NCBI GenBank assembly: GCA_003131665.1
Contig: PKWA01000155.1
Location: 5,180 to 22,241 of the forward strand
Source of the DNA: Acidimicrobiaceae bacterium
GTDB taxonomy: Bacteria > Actinomycetota > Acidimicrobiia > Acidimicrobiales > RAAP-2
Length of the DNA: 17,062 nt
Direction: 5' to 3'
Position 1 is the stretch's first letter. The number at the start of each line of letters is the position of its first letter. The translations under genes were made by a program, and so were the position numbers. This document shows, in pieces, positions 5,945 through 12,445 of this stretch. The notes beneath the pieces were generated by a model. That model made no database searches, was not told the DNA's origin, and was given only the letters and a program-made list of their open reading frames with translations.

Positions 5945-6613
5945 ATGTCTGCGACACCAGCGATTCTCGTCATCGATAATTACGACTCGTTCGTCTACAA
6001 CTTGGTGCAGTACCTATCGGAACTTGGCGCCACCGTGAGCGTGTACCGAAATGACGAGATCAGCACGAGTGAACTCGAGGCACTACACGTCGACGGTGTG
6101 CTCATCTCGCCCGGCCCCGGTCACCCGCGCGACGCCGGAAACTGTGTGGCGATTGTTCGCTGGTGTGCCGAGGTGGGTGTACCGATGCTGGGCGTCTGCC
6201 TTGGTCATCAGGCGCTCGCCGAGGCCTACGGCGCCAAGGTACTCGCCGCACCGGAGTTACTACACGGCCGAGCGAGCCTGGTTGAACACGACGGCGTGGG
6301 CGTGTTTCGGGGTGTCGCCAATCCGCTCGTCGTTGGCCGTTATCACTCACTCGTCGTCGTGGAGGAGAACCTACCCAAAGAACTCGTCGTCAGCGCGCGT
6401 TCGAACGGTCTCATTATGGGGATTCGACACCATACATTGGCGCTCGAAGGTGTGCAGTTTCATCCCGAGTCCGTGCTGACCCAAGACGGGTACTTGATGC
6501 TGGCGAACTGGCTGGAGGGTTGTGGAGCTACGGACGTCGTTTCGATAGCGCAGGTGTTGAGTCGTCGCGCCGATGAGGTTCGCTCCGCGCTACCGCGCCC
6601 GCACGCTTCGTAA
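5945..6613 (+). CDS. trpG: Anthranilate synthase component II (glutamine amidotransferase)
   Basis: A 222-residue class I glutamine amidotransferase that supplies ammonia to TrpE, and possibly also to aminodeoxychorismate synthase, since TrpG and PabA cannot be told apart by sequence alone. The N-terminus ILVIDNYDSFVYNLVQYL is typical, as is the oxyanion region SPGPGHP at 55-61. The nucleophile is C85 in LGVCLGHQ, and the His-Glu of the triad are H173 and E175 in QFHPESVLT. I chose the ATG at 5945, which has AGGA nine bases upstream, over the TTG at 5936, which abuts the AGGA. It faces trpE across about 40 bp and converges with the peptidase gene, whose end is 15 bp away. Confidence 0.93.
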   Translation: MSATPAILVIDNYDSFVYNLVQYLSELGATVSVYRNDEISTSELEALHVDGVLISPGPGHPRDAGNCVAIVRWCAEVGVPMLGVCLGHQALAEAYGAKVLAAPELLHGRASLVEHDGVGVFRGVANPLVVGRYHSLVVVEENLPKELVVSARSNGLIMGIRHHTLALEGVQFHPESVLTQDGYLMLANWLEGCGATDVVSIAQVLSRRADEVRSALPRPHAS

Positions 6614-6628
6614 TGCTTGAGAGTTTCG

Positions 6629-7366
6629 TTAGTTGAATCGGTCGCCGACGCCCACGCGCGTTTCGACGATCTCGCCGTCTTGTAACTCGACTCGGTAGGC
6701 GGCCGGGCCCTCGGTGGCACTGACGACACTGTCGCACACGACACTCGTCGCTTCGACTCCTTCGTACCAGAGACCCACGTGATCGTCGGTGGCGTACGCC
6801 AGCGGCGCGAGCACGCCGTCCTTGATGAGTTGGTGTAGCAGGGGACGGCGTTGCTCTTCGGAGTCGTAGTGGACGCCATTGGCGTAGGGCAAGAAGCCGA
6901 GCCCGTTGGTGACCGGTCGCAGCGTCGGTCCAAAGGAGTCCGTCGTGCCGCCTAAATGCCAACAGAGACTGCCCGCTGAGACGCCGCCCAAGATCACGCC
7001 ACGTTGCCAGGCTTCGCGCATCGCGTCGTCGACACCGTGCAGACGCCACAGCGCCAGCAGGTTAGCTACCGACCCGCCGCCGACCCATACAAAGTCACTG
7101 CCGCAGAGGCGCTCGGTGGGATCGGCCGACGGCTGCGGGAAGAGTTTGAGTTCGGTGACGTCACAGCCCGCCGCGTTAAAGGCCTCGTAGGACATCGCGT
7201 AGTAGAGGCTGGGGTCGCCACTCGCGGTCTCGACCAGACAGACTCGAGGGCGATCCTTCTTGGTCTTGGCCAAGGCGTCGAGCACCATCACGCCCAGTCG
7301 CACCGACATCTGTACCGGTCCGGCGACCCAGCCGCCCGACGTGGCGAGTATTCGTGGCGTCGTCAT
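6629..7366 (-). CDS. Peptidase E-like serine hydrolase (family S51)
   Basis: A 245-residue protein with the fold of peptidase E, a class I amidotransferase-like Ser hydrolase that in E. coli cleaves Asp-X dipeptides. The N-terminus RILATSGGW and the segment FVWVGGGSVANLLALW are typical of the family. The nucleophile is Ser130 in GGVSAGSLCW, and the likely partner is His166 in NGVHYDS. It is about 15 residues longer than the E. coli enzyme. Many actinobacterial members have unproven substrates, so the dipeptidase activity is inferred. I use the ATG at 7366; the GTG one codon earlier is also possible. TAAAAC lies six bases before this ATG, again hinting at a leaderless start. The gene diverges from the acyl-CoA dehydrogenase gene. 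Confidence 0.88.
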   Translation of the reverse strand: MTTPRILATSGGWVAGPVQMSVRLGVMVLDALAKTKKDRPRVCLVETASGDPSLYYAMSYEAFNAAGCDVTELKLFPQPSADPTERLCGSDFVWVGGGSVANLLALWRLHGVDDAMREAWQRGVILGGVSAGSLCWHLGGTTDSFGPTLRPVTNGLGFLPYANGVHYDSEEQRRPLLHQLIKDGVLAPLAYATDDHVGLWYEGVEATSVVCDSVVSATEGPAAYRVELQDGEIVETRVGVGDRFN

Positions 7367-7396
7367 CACTCAGTTTTACTCGAACGTGAGGGAGCG

Positions 7397-7426
7397 TTCA
7401 CGAGCTGAGAAGGACCTGCCTAGTAT
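7397..7426 (+). promoter_or_regulatory. Probable promoter of the acyl-CoA dehydrogenase gene
   Basis: TTCACG at 7397-7402 and TAGTAT at 7421-7426 are 18 bp apart, a reasonable housekeeping promoter. It would give a leader of about 25 nt carrying the strong AAAGGAG ribosome site before the ATG at 7459. Confidence 0.42.
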
Positions 7427-7458
7427 TCGTTGAACGCGTACTTCCTCAAAGGAGATCT

Positions 7459-8658
7459 ATGGCAACCAGTGAAGTGGACCTCGACGCCCTCATCGATGAG
7501 TTCGTGGCGGCGTTTCCCCCGGCCACGACCGATCCCGTTATCTTCTTGGGTGAGCAGTTCGATCGGGGACTCGCCTGGGCGCAATTTCCCCGAGGCAATG
7601 GAGGACTCGGACTCTCGCCGAGTGACCAGTTGCAGGCCATGCGCCGTCTCGCTCGCCTCGGAGCCCCCAGCGCCATCGGACGCAACGTCATTGGCTATGG
7701 CATGGTGGCGCCCACCCTCGTCACGCACGGCACCGAGGAGCAAAAACTGCGTTTCTTGCGACCGCTCTTCACCGGCGAAGAGATCTGGTGTCAGCTTTTC
7801 TCGGAACCGGGTGCGGGCTCTGACGTGGCGACGCTGGCCACCCGAGCGCAGCTCGACGGTGACGAGTGGATTCTGACTGGTCAAAAGGTCTGGACCACGC
7901 TCGCGCACTTGGCGGCCTATGGACTCATCATCGCTCGGACGAATCCCGACGTCCCCAAGCACAAGGGCATCACCGCGTTCCTCGTAGATATGCACGCGCC
8001 GGGCGTGGAAGTGTTGCCGCTCTATCAGGCGACGGGCGAAGCCGAATTCAACGAGTGTTACTTCAACGAGGCCCGTATCCCCGACACGCGACGCCTGGGC
8101 GGCGTGGGCGAGGGTTGGGGCGTCTCGATCACGACCCTGATGAACGAGCGGGTGTCCATTGGCGGCACCGTGCCGCCGCGTAGTGCGGGTCTCATTGGCG
8201 AAGCCCTGAAGATCTGGCGCCAACATTGGTCGACGCGTCGCGACGCGCACGCGATCGCGGTGCGCAGTGACTTGATGCGTGCCTGGGTCCGCAATGAAGT
8301 AGGACGCCTCACTAACTGGCGCGCCAATGACCTTCGTCGGGCCGGCACGCCGGGACCGGAGGGCGCGGTCGCCAAACTGGCCTTCGCCGAAGAGAATCAG
8401 CGCACCAGTGAACTCTGTGTCAACCTGTTGGGCGCCGAGGGCATGCTGTACGGCTCGAACTACCCGCAGGTTCGCCCCACCGAGTCGGCTATGACCGGGG
8501 GCGACATGCGTAAGGCCTTTATTCGCATGCGCGCGAACTCCATCGAAGGCGGCACCAGCGAAGTGATGCGCAACATCATTGGCGAGCGCGTGCTGGGGCT
8601 GCCGGGCGAGCCGCGCAACGATAAGGACGTTCCCTGGAAGGACGTTCCTCGCAGTTAG
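7459..8658 (+). CDS. Acyl-CoA dehydrogenase family protein
   Basis: A 399-residue flavoprotein that oxidises an acyl-CoA to the 2-enoyl-CoA using FAD, passing electrons to an electron-transfer flavoprotein. The N-terminal helical domain ends near 110. The flavin-binding block follows: CQLFSEPGAGSDVA and then GQKVWTTLAHLA, family signature 1. The C-terminal helical domain carries SIEGGTSEVMRNIIGERVLG, in which Glu363 aligns with the catalytic base of medium-chain dehydrogenases. The extended form with NLLGAEGML resembles FadE enzymes of actinobacterial lipid, steroid or branched-chain breakdown, but the substrate cannot be read from sequence. A strong AAAGGAG lies just before the ATG. The gene stands alone, with no thiolase or hydratase beside it. 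Its stop is 24 bp from the convergent DsbA-like gene. Confidence 0.93.
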   Translation: MATSEVDLDALIDEFVAAFPPATTDPVIFLGEQFDRGLAWAQFPRGNGGLGLSPSDQLQAMRRLARLGAPSAIGRNVIGYGMVAPTLVTHGTEEQKLRFLRPLFTGEEIWCQLFSEPGAGSDVATLATRAQLDGDEWILTGQKVWTTLAHLAAYGLIIARTNPDVPKHKGITAFLVDMHAPGVEVLPLYQATGEAEFNECYFNEARIPDTRRLGGVGEGWGVSITTLMNERVSIGGTVPPRSAGLIGEALKIWRQHWSTRRDAHAIAVRSDLMRAWVRNEVGRLTNWRANDLRRAGTPGPEGAVAKLAFAEENQRTSELCVNLLGAEGMLYGSNYPQVRPTESAMTGGDMRKAFIRMRANSIEGGTSEVMRNIIGERVLGLPGEPRNDKDVPWKDVPRS

Positions 8659-8682
8659 CTACCGGTGAATCCGAGAGGCCGC

Positions 8683-9285
8683 TCAGTCGAAGCTTGGTCC
8701 GTCGGTTCTCGTTCGCTTGAGTTCATAAAATCCTGGAGTGCTTGCCACGAGCAACACGCCGTCGAAGAGTTTGCCGGCGGCCTCGCCCTTGGGGGCGGGG
8801 GTCACGACGGGACCGAAGAAGGCGACGTCGCCCACGTGGATGACTGGCGTGCCTACTTCGTAGCCCACGGGATCCATGCCTTGGTGGTGGCTCGCGCGCA
8901 ACGCCTCGTCGAACTCGGTACTGGTCGCGGCGTCCGCGAGGTCGGCTTCGAGTCCGACGTCCTCGAGCGCATTGGCGATTAAAGGGCCGAGGTCTTTTTC
9001 CTCCAACACGTGATAGCGCTTGCCCATCGCGCCGTAAAGCGGCTCAATCACCTTGTCGCCGTGACGTTCTTTGGCGGCGATGAGCACGCGCACGGGTCCC
9101 CAGGCCTTTTGGAGAAGTTCGATGTACTTTTCGGGCAGGTCGCGTCCGTCGTTGAGCACGGCCACGCTCATCACGTGAAAGTTGACGTTAAAGTCACGAA
9201 CCTTGGCGGCTTCTAAAAGCCAGCGTGAGGTCACCCACGCCCAGGGACACATCGGGTCCACCCAGAGATCTACCGTTTCAGTCAT
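8683..9285 (-). CDS. DsbA-fold protein, mycothiol-dependent nitroreductase type
   Basis: A 200-residue thioredoxin-fold protein with an inserted helical domain, of the DsbA/FrnE-like family that includes the mycobacterial mycothiol-dependent reductase Rv2466c. The active site is near the N-terminus in LWVDPMCPWAWVTSRW. Cys13 is present but the second Cys of the usual CPWC is Ala16, so it is a monothiol form that would need an external thiol such as mycothiol. The cis-Pro segment VGTPVIHVGD is present, and FFGPVV follows. There is no signal peptide, so it is cytoplasmic. I chose the ATG at 9285 because AAGGA sits four bases upstream and residues ahead of it would be from the wrong frame of the M20 gene. 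It starts seven bases after that gene ends and is probably the last in its operon. Confidence 0.86.
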   Translation of the reverse strand: MTETVDLWVDPMCPWAWVTSRWLLEAAKVRDFNVNFHVMSVAVLNDGRDLPEKYIELLQKAWGPVRVLIAAKERHGDKVIEPLYGAMGKRYHVLEEKDLGPLIANALEDVGLEADLADAATSTEFDEALRASHHQGMDPVGYEVGTPVIHVGDVAFFGPVVTPAPKGEAAGKLFDGVLLVASTPGFYELKRTRTDGPSFD

Positions 9286-9292
9286 CTTGTCC

Positions 9293-10687
9293 TTACTTGT
9301 TGGCGTGGGCTTCCAACACAGTAATGACGGCGTTGGTGACTCCAACCGCCATGGGTAAATCCAGCATCTCGTCGATTGCGTGCGCGTTGGACTGCGGCCC
9401 ACCGACGCCGGTCGCCACGAACTGCACTCCGGGATAACGCTTGGCGAGGGAGCCGAGAAAGGGAATCGAACCACCTTCGCCGGTAAATCCGACCGAGCGT
9501 CCAAAGGCGTCGAGCGACGCCTTTTCTAAGGCTGGCGCCAGCCAGGGTGCGAGTTCTGGCGCGACCCATCCGTCCGCAGGATGTAGGGTCACGCTCACTT
9601 TGGCGTGTGATGGTACGTCGCTCGTGAGGAGTCGCTCGACGGCCACGCCGGCCGCTACGGCGTCGGTGCTCGGCGGGAGTCGAAACGAGAGTACGGCCGT
9701 GGTGAAGGGGCGAAGTACGTTGCCGGCGATGTCGGGGGTCGGTATACCGCCCATGCCAATCACCGACAGTGTCGGGTACCACGTGCGACGTAACAGCCGC
9801 TCTTCGGCGCTCGCGCCCATGAGCGCCACACCGGGCAACGTCGGCAACTCGCGCGCGATAACGTCGCCGAACTCTTCGGCGATGTCGTGCGCCGACTGGA
9901 TGTGGGCCGCGGGTATCTCGGCGTGCATCTCTTCGACGAGGATGTCGCCACTGCTGGCGTCTTCGAGTCGATCGAGCAGTTGGCGCAGTACGCGAAAGGA
10001 CGACGGCACGATGCCACTCACTGAACCACTGTGTTGGCCCTGGGCTAGAACCTCGACGGTCACCTCGACGTTCAAGACGCCTCGCAGCGAACTTGTCACC
10101 CACAATCGGTCGTAGGTCAGTGCACCGGAGTCGAGACATATGAGAAGTTCCACCGCGCCAAGTTGTTCGGCCAAGGCGTCGAGGTAGGCCTCGAGGTCGG
10201 GGCTGCCGCTCTCTTCGCTGGCTTCGATCAAGACCACGCAGCGACCGTGCGCCAGACCATTGGCTTCCATCGTTTCGATGGCGCTCAGCGCGGAAAAGAG
10301 GGCGTAGCCGTCGTCGGAGACCCCCCTTGCGTAGAGACGGTCCCCGCGGCGAACCGGAACGAAGGGATCAAGTCCCTCGGACCAATCTCCCAAGGGTGGC
10401 TGCTTATCTAGATGGCCATAGAGCACGACCGTGCCACCGTCGCCAGCGGTGGATTCGACCGTCACGAGCAGCGTCGGAGTGCGTCCTTTGAGTCGGTGAA
10501 TCTCGACGTCAAAGTTGGCGAACTGGCGCGCTCGGGCCCACGCCGCGAGAAGTTCCGCGGCCTGCTCTAAGTACCCGTGTTCTTCCCACTCGGCGTCGAA
10601 CATCGGCGAAAGAGCGGGAATAGCTCCAAACTCGCTCAACGTTTCGAGAGCGTCGCGTTCAAAGTCAGCGAGAGAGAGGAGGGCCAC
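9293..10687 (-). CDS. M20 family metallopeptidase (dipeptidase-like)
   Basis: A 464-residue di-metal peptidase of family M20. The metal site is fully conserved: H92 and D94 in LYGHLDKQP, the bridging Asp in RGVSDDGYALF (D125 or D126), the general base and ligand Glu pair at 158-159 in IEASEESGSPDL, D186 in CLDSGA, and the last His ligand in QSNAHAIDE (H436). The dimerisation domain lies between about 195 and 330 and contains GQHSGSVSG. It probably splits dipeptides or N-acylated amino acids, but specificity is not evident. The frame is open up to 10849, which would run far into the glycosylase gene. I place the start at the GTG at 10687, ten bases after that gene's stop, leaving a family-like N-terminus, although the ribosome site is poor. 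Confidence 0.9.
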   Translation of the reverse strand: MALLSLADFERDALETLSEFGAIPALSPMFDAEWEEHGYLEQAAELLAAWARARQFANFDVEIHRLKGRTPTLLVTVESTAGDGGTVVLYGHLDKQPPLGDWSEGLDPFVPVRRGDRLYARGVSDDGYALFSALSAIETMEANGLAHGRCVVLIEASEESGSPDLEAYLDALAEQLGAVELLICLDSGALTYDRLWVTSSLRGVLNVEVTVEVLAQGQHSGSVSGIVPSSFRVLRQLLDRLEDASSGDILVEEMHAEIPAAHIQSAHDIAEEFGDVIARELPTLPGVALMGASAEERLLRRTWYPTLSVIGMGGIPTPDIAGNVLRPFTTAVLSFRLPPSTDAVAAGVAVERLLTSDVPSHAKVSVTLHPADGWVAPELAPWLAPALEKASLDAFGRSVGFTGEGGSIPFLGSLAKRYPGVQFVATGVGGPQSNAHAIDEMLDLPMAVGVTNAVITVLEAHANK

Positions 10688-10697
10688 CAGTGCGAGG

Positions 10698-11327
10698 TTA
10701 CTTTGCGCGAGCGAGACCGACGGCCTCCCAGCAGTACCACGCCACGTCAGAGCGAACACCGGAAAACACGTCGCCTTCCTTTCGCAACTCGCCTTCACTA
10801 ATGAGCTCGTCCAGATCGTGAACGATCGACCATCCGTTACGAACGCCAAAGTCGCCCGCCGGCCACACGTCGTGACGCGCCAAGGTGTGCATCAAGTACA
10901 TCTGCGCGGTCCAGGGCCCGACGCCGCGTACGGCGACGACATCGATGAGCACGTCGTGATCGCTCATTCGGCCATGTCGGGCCAATTGAATGCGTCCGTC
11001 AAGCGTTCGTTCGGCCAGGTCGAGCATGGCGGCCGCTTTCGCGTTTGATAAACCAACGGCGCGTAATCGCTCGTGACCGGCATCAGTGATGGTGACGGCA
11101 CTGACGGTGCCGTCGCAGAGGTCGATGACTCGTTGATGAATGGTGTTAGCGGCTTTGCCCGCGAGGAGTTGGAAGGTAATGGAACGAGCCAACGTCGGGA
11201 AACGTTGCGCGACGGGAGCGCTGCGCCTCGGCGGCGGTGGCCCGACTTCCTTGATGAGTTTTCTGAATGCCCGATCTCGCTTCACGATCATGGCGGCAAT
11301 CTCTTGGGGCGTTAGGGGCCGGGGCAC
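10698..11327 (-). CDS. HhH-GPD DNA glycosylase (AlkA-like, 3-methyladenine type)
   Basis: A 209-residue base-excision repair enzyme of the helix-hairpin-helix GPD superfamily. The hairpin is at about 131-140 (VAVRGVGPWTAQMYLM), and the catalytic Asp is D159 in WPAGDFGVRNG. The upstream helix RSITFQLLAGKAANTIHQR is typical of AlkA-type enzymes, which remove alkylated bases. The four-Cys iron-sulphur motif of EndoIII and MutY is absent. It lacks the N-terminal domain of E. coli AlkA, like the short actinobacterial forms. I prefer the GTG at 11327, giving PRPLTPQEI, which matches the usual N-terminus. It lies seven bases after the lysR stop and has only a poor ribosome site, so translation is probably coupled. 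The ATG at 11291 is an alternative start. Confidence 0.88.
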   Translation of the reverse strand: MPRPLTPQEIAAMIVKRDRAFRKLIKEVGPPPPRRSAPVAQRFPTLARSITFQLLAGKAANTIHQRVIDLCDGTVSAVTITDAGHERLRAVGLSNAKAAAMLDLAERTLDGRIQLARHGRMSDHDVLIDVVAVRGVGPWTAQMYLMHTLARHDVWPAGDFGVRNGWSIVHDLDELISEGELRKEGDVFSGVRSDVAWYCWEAVGLARAK

Positions 11328-11334
11328 CCCTTGA

Positions 11335-12264
11335 CTATTGCAGAGAAGTCGATAGTGGCAGGTAGACACCGTCGGGCACGTTCGTGGCGTTGGCGACGAC
11401 GTCGAGCAAGAGAGCATGGATGGCCCGAACCGGCGCCGCGGGAAAACCGAACTGTCGAGTCGCCAGCACCACCCGGCGCTTGGCGATGTTCTCGATGGGT
11501 AGGGCGACGAAGCTCGCTCGAAGGTGCGGTGACAACATGGTGGCCGGCAAGATTGAGGGGCCGTACCCGTCGAAGGTCATCGATGCGATGGTCCGTATTC
11601 CATCGAGTTCGATCAAGGGGTTCAACTCCACGCCCGCATGGTGAGCTGCCTCGTCGATCTCACGGCGAATCGGCGTGCCCCGCATCGGCAGGAGGATCTC
11701 GTACTGGGCGAGCGTCGAAAAGGAGAGTGGACTCTTGAGTTGGGCGAGGGGATGATCTCGCGCGGCGATAACGACGAGATCCTCCGTAAAGAGATCGACT
11801 TCGGTAAGTTCGTCGGCTCGAACGGGCCACGCGAGCACCGCGAGGTCAAGTTGGCCGTTGACGAGGCGTGGCTCGAGCGCCGAGTTGGTTCCCTCGCTTA
11901 TTTGAAGGTTGATTCGTGAGAACCGCACTCGCAGATTCTCCAGTAGCAACGGCACGATCCAGCGACCGGCCGTGCCGATCATGCCAAGGGTCACTTGGCC
12001 GTGGATGTCCGCATTGAGTTCCGAAACGTCGGACGCAATAGCTCGCAACTCCACAAGAATTCGCTGCGCGCGCCCGACCACAATGTCGCCCGACTCGGTC
12101 ATATTGCCGGTGGCCCGATCGACCAGTTCGGTGCCGAGTTCGCGTTCCAGGCGAGCCACGCGATTCGAGATATTGGACTGGACGGTGCCCAATGCTTCGG
12201 CAGCGCGAGAGAACGTACCGTGTTCGGAAATGCTGATCAGGGCCTCTAACTGGCGAATCTCCAT
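11335..12264 (-). CDS. LysR-type transcriptional regulator
   Basis: A 309-residue LysR-family regulator. The winged helix-turn-helix covers residues 1-60 (MEIRQLEALISISEHGTFSR, then AAEALGTVQSNISNRVARLE). The linker helix is at 61-88. The effector-binding domain spans about 90-295, starting with GQVTLGMIG and including LDLAVLAWP. The effector cannot be predicted. I chose the ATG at 12264 because it matches the family start exactly; the frame stays open far upstream by chance. A perfect TATAAT sits six bases before it, so the mRNA is probably leaderless. An ATCT-N7-AGAT palindrome overlaps the promoter, as expected for autorepression. The three genes downstream on the same strand follow with gaps of 7-10 nt, so this protein likely controls its own operon. 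Confidence 0.94.
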   Translation of the reverse strand: MEIRQLEALISISEHGTFSRAAEALGTVQSNISNRVARLERELGTELVDRATGNMTESGDIVVGRAQRILVELRAIASDVSELNADIHGQVTLGMIGTAGRWIVPLLLENLRVRFSRINLQISEGTNSALEPRLVNGQLDLAVLAWPVRADELTEVDLFTEDLVVIAARDHPLAQLKSPLSFSTLAQYEILLPMRGTPIRREIDEAAHHAGVELNPLIELDGIRTIASMTFDGYGPSILPATMLSPHLRASFVALPIENIAKRRVVLATRQFGFPAAPVRAIHALLLDVVANATNVPDGVYLPLSTSLQ

Positions 12265-12266
12265 GT

Positions 12267-12281
12267 ATCTATTATACAGAT
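12267..12281. promoter_or_regulatory. lysR promoter -10 with overlapping LysR-type T-N11-A box
   Basis: ATCT-ATTATAC-AGAT is a perfect interrupted palindrome that satisfies the LysR box rule T-N11-A. On the minus strand its centre contains TATAAT (12276-12271), six bases before the lysR ATG. A protein bound here would block the promoter. No good -35 is present at 17 bp, so the promoter may rely on its perfect -10. Confidence 0.6.
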
Positions 12282-12384
12282 GTAAAGTATCTCTCCTATT
12301 CGCTTGCCAGATACCATGGCGGCCACCATACTGATGGCAGCCTGTTTTACTCGAACCCCCCCTTGAGTAATCCCAAGGTTTTGT

Positions 12385-12417
12385 AAAAGGACCAACCGCC
12401 CCCCGGTTGGTCCTTTT
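12385..12417 (+). terminator. Strong intrinsic terminator between divergent lysR and murT
   Basis: AAAAGGACCAACC (12385-12397) and GGTTGGTCCTTTT (12405-12417) form a perfect 13-bp stem around the loop GCCCCCC, ending in TTTT. With A and T runs on both flanks it can work in both directions. No annotated gene on either strand ends here, since lysR reads away to the left and murT reads away to the right. It may end an unannotated RNA or insulate murT. Confidence 0.85.
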
Positions 12418-12432
12418 GCGTAATGACGTTGT

Positions 12433-12438
12433 TAGCGT
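12433..12438 (+). promoter_or_regulatory. Putative -10 of a leaderless murT transcript
   Basis: TAGCGT is followed by seven bases and then the murT ATG at 12446, with no Shine-Dalgarno between. It lies just past the terminator stem, so transcription would start at or next to the start codon. The -35 is unclear. Confidence 0.4.
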
Positions 12439-12445
12439 TGCGTTC

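Noticed and set aside
5905..5973. Longer trpE start at the ATG at 5973
   Set aside because: It would overlap trpG by about 29 bases and add 23 residues not seen in TrpE. The ATG at 5904 has a -10-like hexamer just upstream and a normal N-terminus.
7420..8250. 276-codon minus ORF opposite the acyl-CoA dehydrogenase gene
   Set aside because: It is an antisense shadow caused by G+C-rich third positions; the plus strand has all the acyl-CoA dehydrogenase motifs.
9286..9504. N-terminal extension of the DsbA-like protein to 9504
   Set aside because: The added 73 residues are an out-of-frame reading of the M20 gene; a good AAGGA precedes the ATG at 9285.
10688..10849. N-terminal extension of the M20 peptidase to 10849
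   Set aside because: This would overlap the glycosylase gene by about 150 bases, and the added residues have no M20 features.
12407..12445. Earlier murT start (TTG at 12407)
   Set aside because: It lies within the right arm of an intrinsic terminator and would add residues unlike MurT; the ATG at 12446 fits the family.
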